Shown in pieces: positions 1 through 5,430 of a stretch of DNA of 5,745 bases. This stretch comes from a bacterium. GTDB taxonomy: Bacteria > Patescibacteriota > Minisyncoccia > Phycocordibacterales > Phycocordibacteraceae. The position numbers and the translations under genes are program-made. A model generated the notes under the pieces. That model ran no database searches. It saw nothing but the letters and a program-made list of their open reading frames with translations, and was not told where the DNA came from. The stretch covers positions 1 to 5,745 of the forward strand of contig JAJZRH010000038.1 in assembly GCA_021802795.1 (NCBI GenBank), given 5' to 3'. Position 1 is the first letter of the stretch; each line of letters opens with the position of its first letter.

Positions 1-190
1 CGATCTCAACCTGGACCCCATCAACACCTACGAGGTCGTGGAGATACTGAAAAAGATCAACGAGCTCGGAACGACCATCATCATCACGACGCATAACAAG
101 GGCGTGGTCGACGCCATCGGCAAGCGGGTCATCACCATCGATCGCGGACGCCTGGTGCGCGACGATGCGGACGGGAAATATTCCCTGTAG
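1..190 (+). CDS. ftsE: FtsE, cell-division ABC ATPase, C-terminal fragment
   Basis: The reading frame enters from the left edge (first full codon at base 2) and ends at TAG 188-190, giving the last 62 residues. It opens at the D-loop (DLNLDP), follows with the helix NTYEVVEILKKIN, and has the H-loop ITTHNK with the switch histidine, then the closing strand RVITIDRGRLVRD. The Walker A, signature and Walker B motifs lie outside the window. The THN form of the H-loop and the INTYEVVEIL stretch are typical of FtsE, and the next gene is ftsX, which makes FtsE far more likely than another ABC ATPase. In the family, FtsE is the cytoplasmic nucleotide-binding partner of FtsX; ATP hydrolysis is transmitted across the membrane to activate septal peptidoglycan hydrolases. 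ftsX begins 9 bases after its stop, so the two are almost certainly co-transcribed. Confidence 0.9.
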   Translation, partial: DLNLDPINTYEVVEILKKINELGTTIIITTHNKGVVDAIGKRVITIDRGRLVRDDADGKYSL

Positions 191-199
191 AATCTACCT

Positions 200-1126
200 A
201 TGAGATGGATGCTTAGCAAAAGAATGATGATCGCGGGGGGAAAGAACTTCGCCCGCGGCGGCGCGGTCTCCGCGGCGACCGTGCTCATCATGACCGTGAC
301 GCTCGCCATCATCGCTTCACTCATCTTCCTTTCCGCGCTTCTCACCTACACGCTCAACACCGTGAGCGACAAGGTGGACGTGTCCGTGTACTTCGTCACT
401 TCCGCAAGCGAGTCCGACATCCTGGCGGTGAAAGATCAGCTTTCCAAGCTCCCGCAAGTCGCAAGCGTCACCTATACCTCGGCCGATGCCGCGCTCGCCG
501 CGTTCCGCGAACGGCACGCCACCGATCAGCTCACGCTTCAGGCGCTCGAGCAGCTCGGCGGCAATCCGCTCGACGCTTCGCTCGAAGTGCGGGCGAAAGA
601 TCCCTCCCAGTACGAGAGCATTGTGAGCTTCCTTGAGGCGTCGCCGGCGCTCTCCTCCGGCGGGACGTCCATCGTAGACCGCATCAACTATGCGCAGAAC
701 AAAGAGGTCATCGATCGCCTTGCGCTGGCGATACAGGCGACGCGCGAGATCGGTTTTGCCGTCATCGTGCTCTTCGCCATCGCGTCCATACTTATCGCGT
801 TCGCGACCGTGCGCCTCGCCATCTACACCGCCAAGGACGAGATAGCGGTGATGCGGCTCGTGGGTGCGAGCAATATTTACATCCAGGGGCCGTTCATCGT
901 GACCGGCGTCATTACCGGCGTCATAAGCGCGCTCGTCGTTCTCATCCTCCTGTGGCCCGCCACCTGGTATGCGGGCATGAAGACCGCGGGGTGGTTCGGC
1001 GGATTCAATCTGGCGAGCTACTATACGGACCACTTCGTTTTCGTGTTCCTCATCATCATGCTGTCGGGCATCGCTCTCGGCGCAGTCGCGTCGGTGCTTG
1101 CTATCCGTAAGTACCTGCAGGTTTGA
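200..1126 (+). CDS. ftsX: FtsX, cell-division ABC transporter-like membrane protein
   Basis: A 308-residue protein with the FtsX plan. A short cytoplasmic N-terminus contains the motif GGKNFARGG (13-21), followed by the first membrane helix at about 22-48 and an extracytoplasmic domain at about 50-180. Three more helices follow at about 185-207, 232-252 and 281-304, ending in the short tail IRKYLQV. The stretch AKDEIAVMRLVGAS (211-224), just after the second helix, is the conserved FtsX/MacB-type cytoplasmic loop. FtsX has no transport role; it anchors FtsE at the septum and uses its outer domain to activate a hydrolase partner (EnvC in E. coli, PcsB or CwlO-type proteins in Gram-positives). 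The partner here is not visible. I use the ATG at 200, 9 bases after the ftsE stop; an ATG at 209 is an alternative. No good Shine-Dalgarno precedes either, so coupling to ftsE is likely. The stop is one base before the pyrG ATG. Confidence 0.93.
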   Translation: MRWMLSKRMMIAGGKNFARGGAVSAATVLIMTVTLAIIASLIFLSALLTYTLNTVSDKVDVSVYFVTSASESDILAVKDQLSKLPQVASVTYTSADAALAAFRERHATDQLTLQALEQLGGNPLDASLEVRAKDPSQYESIVSFLEASPALSSGGTSIVDRINYAQNKEVIDRLALAIQATREIGFAVIVLFAIASILIAFATVRLAIYTAKDEIAVMRLVGASNIYIQGPFIVTGVITGVISALVVLILLWPATWYAGMKTAGWFGGFNLASYYTDHFVFVFLIIMLSGIALGAVASVLAIRKYLQV

Positions 1127-1127
1127 T

Positions 1128-2786
1128 ATGGCAAAAGAGGGTCACAAATATATATTCGTCCTCGGCGGGGTCATGAGCGGCGTCGGCAAGGGCGTGGTCA
1201 CAAGCTCCATCGGCCTTCTCCTCCAGCAGAAAGGGTATCCGGTGAATTTGGTGAAAGTGGATCCGTATCTGAACGTGGATGCGGGTACGATGAACCCGAC
1301 CGAACACGGCGAGACGTTCGTCCTGCGGAGCGGGCTTGAGACGGATCAGGACATGGGCAACTACGAACGCTTCCTGAACCGCGACCTCACGAACGAGGAC
1401 TACATGACGAGCGGCATGGTGTACCAAACGGTCATCGAGAATGAGCGCGCGCTCAAATACGGCGGCAAGTGCGTGGAAGCCATCCCGTATGTGCGCGATG
1501 AGATACTTCGGCGCATCGAGGCCGCGGCGTCCTACAACGGAAGCCGCGTCTCGGTTATCGAGATCGGCGGCACCATCGGCGACTTCCAGAACGCGCTCTT
1601 CATAGAAGCGGCGCGCGTCTTGAAGATGCAGTATCCGGACGACGTGCTCTTTGTGATGGTGTCGTACCTGCCCACGCCGGGCACCCTGGGCGAGATGAAG
1701 ACGAAGCCGACCCAGACGGCGGTGCGCGACTTGAACTCCTACGGCGTCCAGCCGGATTTCATCGTCGCGCGCTCCAAGGAATTCGTGGACGACAAGCGCA
1801 AAGAAAAACTCGCTATCTGGTGCAACGTGCGCAAGGACCGCGTCATCAGCGCGCCGGACATCGACAGCATTTACCAGGCGCCCCTGAATTTCGAGAAAGA
1901 CCGGCTCGGCGACGCGATACTGGAGGCGCTCAAAATGCCGGCGAAGAAGAAGGCGTCCCTGGCTAAGTGGAAGAAGTTCGCAACCGCGGTGTCCAACACG
2001 AAAGTACCGGAAGTGAACATCGCCATCGTCGGGAAATATTTTGATACGGGCAACTTCGTCCTTTCCGATGCGTACCTCTCGGTCATAGAAGCCATCAAGT
2101 TCTCCGCCGCAAAATTGAACCGCCGGGCGGTGATAACGTGGATCAACTCCAAGGACCTTGAGAAGGGCGGGGCAAAGGCGGTCGCCGTATTGAAGAAGTA
2201 CAACGGCATCATCGTGCCGGGCGGCTTCGGCGAGAGCGGCATTGAAGGGAAGATAAAAGCCATCCAGTTCGCGCGCGAACACAAGATACCGTATTTCGGC
2301 CTCTGCTACGGCATGCAGTTGATGGTCGTAGAGTATGCGCGGCACGTGCTCGGGCTGAAAGACGCGAATACGACCGAGATCAAGAAGAGCACGGAAGACC
2401 CGGTCGTGGACGTGATGCTGGAACAGAAGAAGCATCTCGCCGACAACAAGTACGGCGGCACGATGCGCCTCGGCGTGTATCCGGCGTACCTGAAGAAAGG
2501 CACGATGGCGCGCGCCGCGTACAAGAAGGAGCTGGTGGAGGAGCGCCATCGCCATCGCTATGAAATTAACCCCGCGTATGTGAAGCGATTGGAAGACGCC
2601 GGGCTCGTGTTCTCCGGCACCAGTCCCGACGGCGTATTGATGGAGATCGCCGAGCTCCCGCGCTCCGAGCACCCGTTCATGCTCGGCACGCAGTTCCACC
2701 CCGAGCTCCGGGCGCGCCCTCTGGACCCGCATCCTTTGTTCACCGAGTTTTTGCGCGCCGCGCTCGCCCGCAAGCGTAAGAAATAA
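1128..2786 (+). CDS. pyrG: CTP synthase (glutamine-hydrolysing)
   Basis: A 552-residue protein that converts UTP to CTP using ATP and glutamine in the cytoplasm; bacterial enzymes are usually about 535-550 residues. The N-terminal synthetase domain has the P-loop SGVGKG (17-22), DPYLNVD, TDQD carrying the metal-binding Asp equivalent to E. coli D72, the metal-binding Glu in IEIGGTIGD (E145), and the UTP/CTP-binding KTKPTQ (191-196). After a linker rich in Lys near 275-300, the class I glutamine amidotransferase domain has the oxyanion-region GGFGESG, nucleophile C393 in GLCYGMQ, HRHRYE, and the His-Glu pair H524/E526 in QFHPE. All catalytic residues are present. Departures from the usual bacterial sequence are SG for SS in the P-loop, TA for HS after KTKPTQ, and about five extra residues after GKY (near 305-311). 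The start is the ATG at 1128 (MAKEGHKY), one base past the ftsX stop with a weak AGG at 1119-1121; a TTG at 1098 inside ftsX is less likely. Confidence 0.96.
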   Translation: MAKEGHKYIFVLGGVMSGVGKGVVTSSIGLLLQQKGYPVNLVKVDPYLNVDAGTMNPTEHGETFVLRSGLETDQDMGNYERFLNRDLTNEDYMTSGMVYQTVIENERALKYGGKCVEAIPYVRDEILRRIEAAASYNGSRVSVIEIGGTIGDFQNALFIEAARVLKMQYPDDVLFVMVSYLPTPGTLGEMKTKPTQTAVRDLNSYGVQPDFIVARSKEFVDDKRKEKLAIWCNVRKDRVISAPDIDSIYQAPLNFEKDRLGDAILEALKMPAKKKASLAKWKKFATAVSNTKVPEVNIAIVGKYFDTGNFVLSDAYLSVIEAIKFSAAKLNRRAVITWINSKDLEKGGAKAVAVLKKYNGIIVPGGFGESGIEGKIKAIQFAREHKIPYFGLCYGMQLMVVEYARHVLGLKDANTTEIKKSTEDPVVDVMLEQKKHLADNKYGGTMRLGVYPAYLKKGTMARAAYKKELVEERHRHRYEINPAYVKRLEDAGLVFSGTSPDGVLMEIAELPRSEHPFMLGTQFHPELRARPLDPHPLFTEFLRAALARKRKK

Positions 2787-2811
2787 GGCGTTTGACCTCC
2801 GCCGTATAGCG

Positions 2812-2842
2812 CGCTACGGTAGTACCGTAGCGTTTTAATTTT
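2812..2842 (+). terminator. Intrinsic terminator after pyrG
   Basis: A perfect 9-bp inverted repeat, CGCTACGGT (2812-2820) and ACCGTAGCG (2824-2832), with a 3-base AGT loop, is followed by TTTTAATTTT (2833-2842). It lies 25 bases after the pyrG stop and is the best structure in the spacer, so it most likely ends the ftsE-ftsX-pyrG transcript. The two A residues in the T tract may make it leaky. Confidence 0.85.
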
Positions 2843-2847
2843 CAGAC

Positions 2848-2853
2848 GGAGGG
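2848..2853 (+). promoter_or_regulatory. Shine-Dalgarno site of the 76-codon gene
   Basis: GGAGGG sits three bases before the ATG at 2857. It is the strongest ribosome binding site in the window and the main reason to accept the small plus-strand reading frame over the antisense ones. The spacing is short compared with the usual 5-9 bases. The core CGGAGG (2847-2852) is complementary to CCTCCG at 2796-2801 upstream. Confidence 0.65.
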
Positions 2854-2856
2854 CGC

Positions 2857-3087
2857 ATGAACGCAAAAGCAGAAGGGAAGTGGCTTATCGTCGGGCGGGA
2901 CAGGTTTGAAGACGAGGGCGATCCGTATTACCGCATCAACGATACGGAATACGAATCGGAGAAAGATGCCGAAGAAGCGGCGCGGAAGTATCTTTCCGAT
3001 CCGACAAGAAAACGGTATGGCGGCGGAGATGACGATGTGTACGTCGTCGGACCGGACCGGCAAAGAAAGCTGGTGAGGAAGAAATAG
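2857..3087 (+). CDS. Small highly charged protein of unknown function
   Basis: A 76-residue protein that I do not recognise. It has no signal peptide, membrane helix or cysteine. About 46 percent of its residues are charged, with 18 acidic and 17 basic, so it is nearly neutral overall. The pattern suggests a small strand-strand-helix-strand fold: a hydrophobic strand at about 8-14 (KWLIVGR), an acidic turn with DPYYRI at 22-27, a helix at about 34-47 (SEKDAEEAARKYLS), a GGGDDD turn at 55-60, a strand VYVVG at 61-65, and a basic tail ending VRKK. That fold is my inference from hydrophobic spacing. It stands alone between two hairpin terminators, after pyrG and convergent with the ABC genes, so context gives no functional clue. 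GGAGGG three bases before the ATG supports translation. It may be a lineage-specific protein; a DNA- or RNA-contacting role is possible from the basic tail but unproven. Confidence 0.72.
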   Translation: MNAKAEGKWLIVGRDRFEDEGDPYYRINDTEYESEKDAEEAARKYLSDPTRKRYGGGDDDVYVVGPDRQRKLVRKK

Positions 3088-3119
3088 GGTCGTCTGCGGA
3101 CGGCCCTCGTTTATTGTTT
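3086..3119 (+). terminator. Terminator hairpin between convergent genes
   Basis: AGGGTCGTC (3086-3094) pairs with GACGGCCCT (3099-3107) across a TGCG loop, giving nine pairs with one G-T wobble. CGTTTATTGTTT follows. The stem begins inside the stop codon of the small gene, and the T-rich tail covers the stop codon of the minus-strand permease (3111-3113). In the minus-strand RNA the wobble becomes an A-C mismatch but the stem is followed by TATTTCTT, so it may also work, less well, in that direction. Confidence 0.75.
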
Positions 3120-3887
3120 CAACCCGAGACCTTTTTTGAGGAAGTAGATGTTGACGCCGAGCAGGACGAGCATAAGACCGAGCAGAACGAGGACGCTCGT
3201 CGTGAGCGAGACGTCGCTCGTGCCCAGGAAGCCGTAGCGGAAGCCGTTGATGAGATAGAAGATCGGGTTGGCAAGCGAGACGTTCTGCCAGAACGGAGGA
3301 AGCGAGTGTATGGAGTAGAAGACGCCGCCCAAGTAGACAAGCGGCGTAAGCACGAAGGTCGGCACGATGGAGATGCCGTCAAAGTTTTTTGCGTAAATGC
3401 CGTTCACCAGTCCGCCGAGCGCGAATACCAGGCTGGAGAGGAAGAGGAACAAGAGGACAATAAAGGGATGCGCGACCGACGGGAGCGCGAAGAAGAGTGA
3501 GACGATGAGCACGAGCGCGCCGACCATCATGCCGCGCACCACGCCGCTTGCGACAAAGCCCGCGACGATGACGGCGGGCGGCGTGGGCGAGACGAGCACT
3601 TCGTCGATATTGCGCGAAAAGAATTTCGCGAAAAAGAATGTGGAGGCGACTTCCATGAACGAGTTCGTGATGACGGAGAGCATGACGAGGCCGGGAACGA
3701 CGAACAGCATATACGGCACGCCGTTCAAGCTCCCGATGCGCGCGCCGAGGATGCTGCCGAACACGGCGAAATAGAGCACGGAGGTGACAAGCGACGGGAG
3801 CAGCGTCTGCGACCAGATGCGGAATATGCGGATCACGCCTTTGCGCAGGATGGTGTAGAACGAGATGAATTGTTTATCGAGCGGCAT
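3111..3887 (-). CDS. yadH: ABC-2 type exporter permease, YadH-like
   Basis: A 258-residue membrane protein of the ABC-2 family, close in length to E. coli YadH (about 256). Recognisable stretches shared with YadH as I remember it are RIWSQTLLPS (23-32), LYFAVFG, FVVPGLVMLSVITN (62-75), the cytoplasmic loop RNIDEVLVSPTP (92-103), VPTFVLTPL-YLGGVFYS and NP-FYLI-GFRYGFLG. Six membrane helices are expected, at about 28-48, 57-77, 104-130, 138-162, 172-194 and 229-251, with both ends cytoplasmic. It would form the membrane channel for the ATPase encoded just upstream (4641-3889). The ATPase stop TGA is separated from this ATG by one base, and no Shine-Dalgarno is visible, so translation is probably coupled. 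The exported substrate is unknown: related exporters carry drugs, polysaccharides or lipids, and YadGH itself is poorly defined. Confident on family, less so on orthology and gene name. Confidence 0.9.
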   Translation of the reverse strand: MPLDKQFISFYTILRKGVIRIFRIWSQTLLPSLVTSVLYFAVFGSILGARIGSLNGVPYMLFVVPGLVMLSVITNSFMEVASTFFFAKFFSRNIDEVLVSPTPPAVIVAGFVASGVVRGMMVGALVLIVSLFFALPSVAHPFIVLLFLFLSSLVFALGGLVNGIYAKNFDGISIVPTFVLTPLVYLGGVFYSIHSLPPFWQNVSLANPIFYLINGFRYGFLGTSDVSLTTSVLVLLGLMLVLLGVNIYFLKKGLGLKQ

Positions 3888-3888
3888 G

Positions 3889-4641
3889 TCAGGTGGTGCT
3901 GGTGAGCTGCATAAACACGTCTTCCAGCTTTCCGCCGCCGTAGCCGCTCGCCGTGCCGTCGTGGAGCGCGAGGATGTCCTCCATGGAGCCGTTCGCGACG
4001 ATCTGGCCCTTGTTGATGATGGCGACGTGTTTGGCGAGCCGTTCCGCTTCTTCCAGGTAATGCGTGGTGAGCAGGATGGTGATGCCTTCTTTCGTGAGCG
4101 TCGTAAGGTAGTCCCACATGCTCCGGCGCAACTCCACGTCCACGCCCGCCGTCGGCTCGTCCAGGATGAGGAACTTCGGCTGGTGGATGAGCGCGCGGGC
4201 GATCATCAGCCGGCGCTTCATCCCGCCGGAGAGTTTGAAGCCGATCTGGTCGCTCTTATCGGCGAGACCGAGGTCGACGAGGAGCCGCTTCGCGCGCGGG
4301 ACGGCGACGGAGCGGGGGATGCCGTAGTAGCCGGCCTGGTTGACGACGATGTCCAAGGGCTTCATCCACGGGTCAAAATTGATCTCCTGTCCGCAGAGTC
4401 CGATAAGCGAGCGCGCCCGTTCGGGCTCTTTGTCGATATCAATGCCGAACACACTCACGCTTCCTTCGGTCTTGGTAACGAGCCCGGTGATGATGCCGAT
4501 GAGCGTCGTCTTGCCCGCGCCGTTGGGACCCAGAAGCGCGAAAAATTCGCCCTTGGGTATCGTAAGCGAGACGCCTTTCAGCGCTTCCGTGCCGCCCGCG
4601 TAGCGCTTCTTCACATCGGTGACGACGAGTGCGTTTTCCAT
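3889..4641 (-). CDS. yadG: ABC exporter ATPase, YadG-like, shortened C-terminus
   Basis: A 250-residue cytoplasmic nucleotide-binding subunit that would power the YadH-like permease encoded one base downstream. It has an aromatic A-loop residue (Y14), Walker A GPNGAGKTT (38-46), Q-loop GQEINFDPW with Q85, then NQAGYYG (101-107), signature LSGGMKRRLMIARAL (137-151), Walker B FLILDEP (157-163) with catalytic E162, D-loop AGVD, and the switch histidine in TTHYLEEAE (H194). The NQAGYYG, GMKRRLMIARAL and GVDVELRRSMW stretches match E. coli YadG as I recall it. E. coli YadG is about 308 residues. Here the region after the closing strand is cut to a short Gly-rich link (GTASGYGGGK) followed by the usual last helix LEDVFMQL, so about 55 residues are missing internally. 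All ATPase motifs are intact, so it should be active. The start is the ATG at 4641; there is no visible Shine-Dalgarno. Confidence 0.92.
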   Translation of the reverse strand: MENALVVTDVKKRYAGGTEALKGVSLTIPKGEFFALLGPNGAGKTTLIGIITGLVTKTEGSVSVFGIDIDKEPERARSLIGLCGQEINFDPWMKPLDIVVNQAGYYGIPRSVAVPRAKRLLVDLGLADKSDQIGFKLSGGMKRRLMIARALIHQPKFLILDEPTAGVDVELRRSMWDYLTTLTKEGITILLTTHYLEEAERLAKHVAIINKGQIVANGSMEDILALHDGTASGYGGGKLEDVFMQLTSTT

Positions 4642-4657
4642 AGGATGATGAGCCCGC

Positions 4658-4666
4658 AGTATAGCA
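4658..4666 (-). promoter_or_regulatory. Possible extended -10 promoter for the yadGH-like pair
   Basis: In the 44-bp gap between the two ABC operon halves, the minus strand reads TGCTATACT, which fits the extended -10 form TGN-TATAAT with one mismatch. No good -35 hexamer lies 16-18 bases upstream. Transcription would start near 4651, leaving a leader of only about ten bases before the ATG at 4641. It could give the exporter pair its own expression, separate from the importer genes upstream. This is from inspection only. Confidence 0.4.
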
Positions 4667-4685
4667 GAGTCTTCGTGCGGAGGAT

Positions 4686-5429
4686 CTAGGAGACTTTACG
4701 GATGACTTCGGTCAATACGTCCACTTCTTTGAAGAATTGCGGTCCGCGCACATCCCGCGGACGCGGAAGGTCCACGGAAAGGGTCTTCTCCACGCGTCCG
4801 GGATGCGCTTCCATCACAATGATCTGGTCGGACAGCTCAATGGCGTCGGGGATGAGGTGATTCACCATCAGGATGGTCATGCCGTAACTGCGCCATATCC
4901 TGAGCAAGTCGGCCTTGAGCGATTCGGAAGTAATGGTATCCAGATTTGAAAAAGGCTCATCCATGATGAGGAGGTCGGGGGATATGGCGAGTGCGCGCGC
5001 AAGGCCGACCCGTTGGCGCTGGCCACCCGAGAGCTGGCTCGGATAATGGTCCTCAAGGCGCTCAAGGCCGACCTCCTTCAATTTCTCGCACGCGATATGT
5101 TCGCGCTTTTTGCGGTCCATGCCGCTCATGCGCAGGCCGAACGCCACGTTGTCGCGCGCGTTGAGCCACGGGAAAAGCGCATAATTTTGGAACACCATCG
5201 CCGGCCGCTCAAAATCGCGCACGACCTCGCCGCTCTCGTGCTCCATGAGGCCGAGTATGACGCGCATCAGCGTGGACTTGCCGGCACCCGACGGCCCGAT
5301 GATGGATACGAAGGAGCCTTTCGGGAGCGAGAATGAAATATCTTTCAGGGCGAGCACGTTCTTCTTTTCATCGTTGAAGCGCGCTGACACGCGCGAGAGG
5401 ACGAGGGCCATGTCGGAGGAGTGGCTCAT
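4686..5429 (-). CDS. ABC importer ATPase, SsuB/TauB/NrtD type
   Basis: A 247-residue ATPase of the nitrate/sulfonate/taurine importer class. Motifs in order are Walker A GPSGAGKST (45-53), Q-loop VFQNYALFPWL (79-89), RDNVAFGL, signature LSGGQRQRVGLARAL (133-147), Walker B LLIMDEPFSNLD with E158 and D164, and the switch histidine H191. The FPWL after the Q-loop and the closing SDQIIVM-A-PGR are typical of this class. The H-loop reads VNHL where VTHD is usual, but the histidine is kept. It pairs with the permease encoded immediately upstream, whose stop lies one base before this ATG (TGATATG). In-frame ATGs at 5441 (overlapping the permease by 11 bases) and 5411 are alternatives; I prefer 5429 because the same junction layout occurs at two other gene pairs here. 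Substrate cannot be told from the ATPase. The stop TAG is 44 bases before the yadG-like start. Confidence 0.9.
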   Translation of the reverse strand: MSHSSDMALVLSRVSARFNDEKKNVLALKDISFSLPKGSFVSIIGPSGAGKSTLMRVILGLMEHESGEVVRDFERPAMVFQNYALFPWLNARDNVAFGLRMSGMDRKKREHIACEKLKEVGLERLEDHYPSQLSGGQRQRVGLARALAISPDLLIMDEPFSNLDTITSESLKADLLRIWRSYGMTILMVNHLIPDAIELSDQIIVMEAHPGRVEKTLSVDLPRPRDVRGPQFFKEVDVLTEVIRKVS

Positions 5430-5430
5430 A

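Noticed and set aside
317..1033. A 238-codon minus-strand frame opposite ftsX
   Set aside because: The product is dominated by Arg, Glu, Asp and Gly and is the complement of ftsX codons; no start signal or motif.
1098..1127. An upstream TTG start for pyrG
   Set aside because: It would add ten residues encoded inside ftsX that have no counterpart in CTP synthases; the ATG at 1128 gives the normal N-terminus.
1101..2732. A 543-codon open frame on the minus strand opposite pyrG
   Set aside because: It mirrors a confidently identified pyrG. Its product is rich in Arg, His and Val with no domain pattern, as expected for the antisense frame of a GC-rich gene.
2792..2820. A sigma70-like promoter with TTGACC at 2792-2797 and TACGGT at 2815-2820
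   Set aside because: The -10 matches only three of six positions and lies inside the terminator stem; the better TATAGC at 2805-2810 is only 7 bases from the -35.
2558..2866. A 102-codon minus-strand frame across the end of pyrG and its terminator
   Set aside because: It begins with TTG, runs through the terminator hairpin and into pyrG, and shows no protein features.
2842..3063. A 73-codon minus-strand frame opposite the small charged gene
   Set aside because: It starts with TTG and has no ribosome binding site, whereas the plus-strand frame has ATG with GGAGGG and lies between two terminators oriented for it.
4655..4684. A hairpin CCGCA...TGCGG in the gap after the importer ATPase gene, considered as a terminator
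   Set aside because: The stem is only about five pairs with a 17-base loop and no T tract follows.
3865..4689. A 274-codon plus-strand frame opposite the yadG-like ATPase
   Set aside because: The minus strand encodes every ABC ATPase motif in order here, so this is its shadow.
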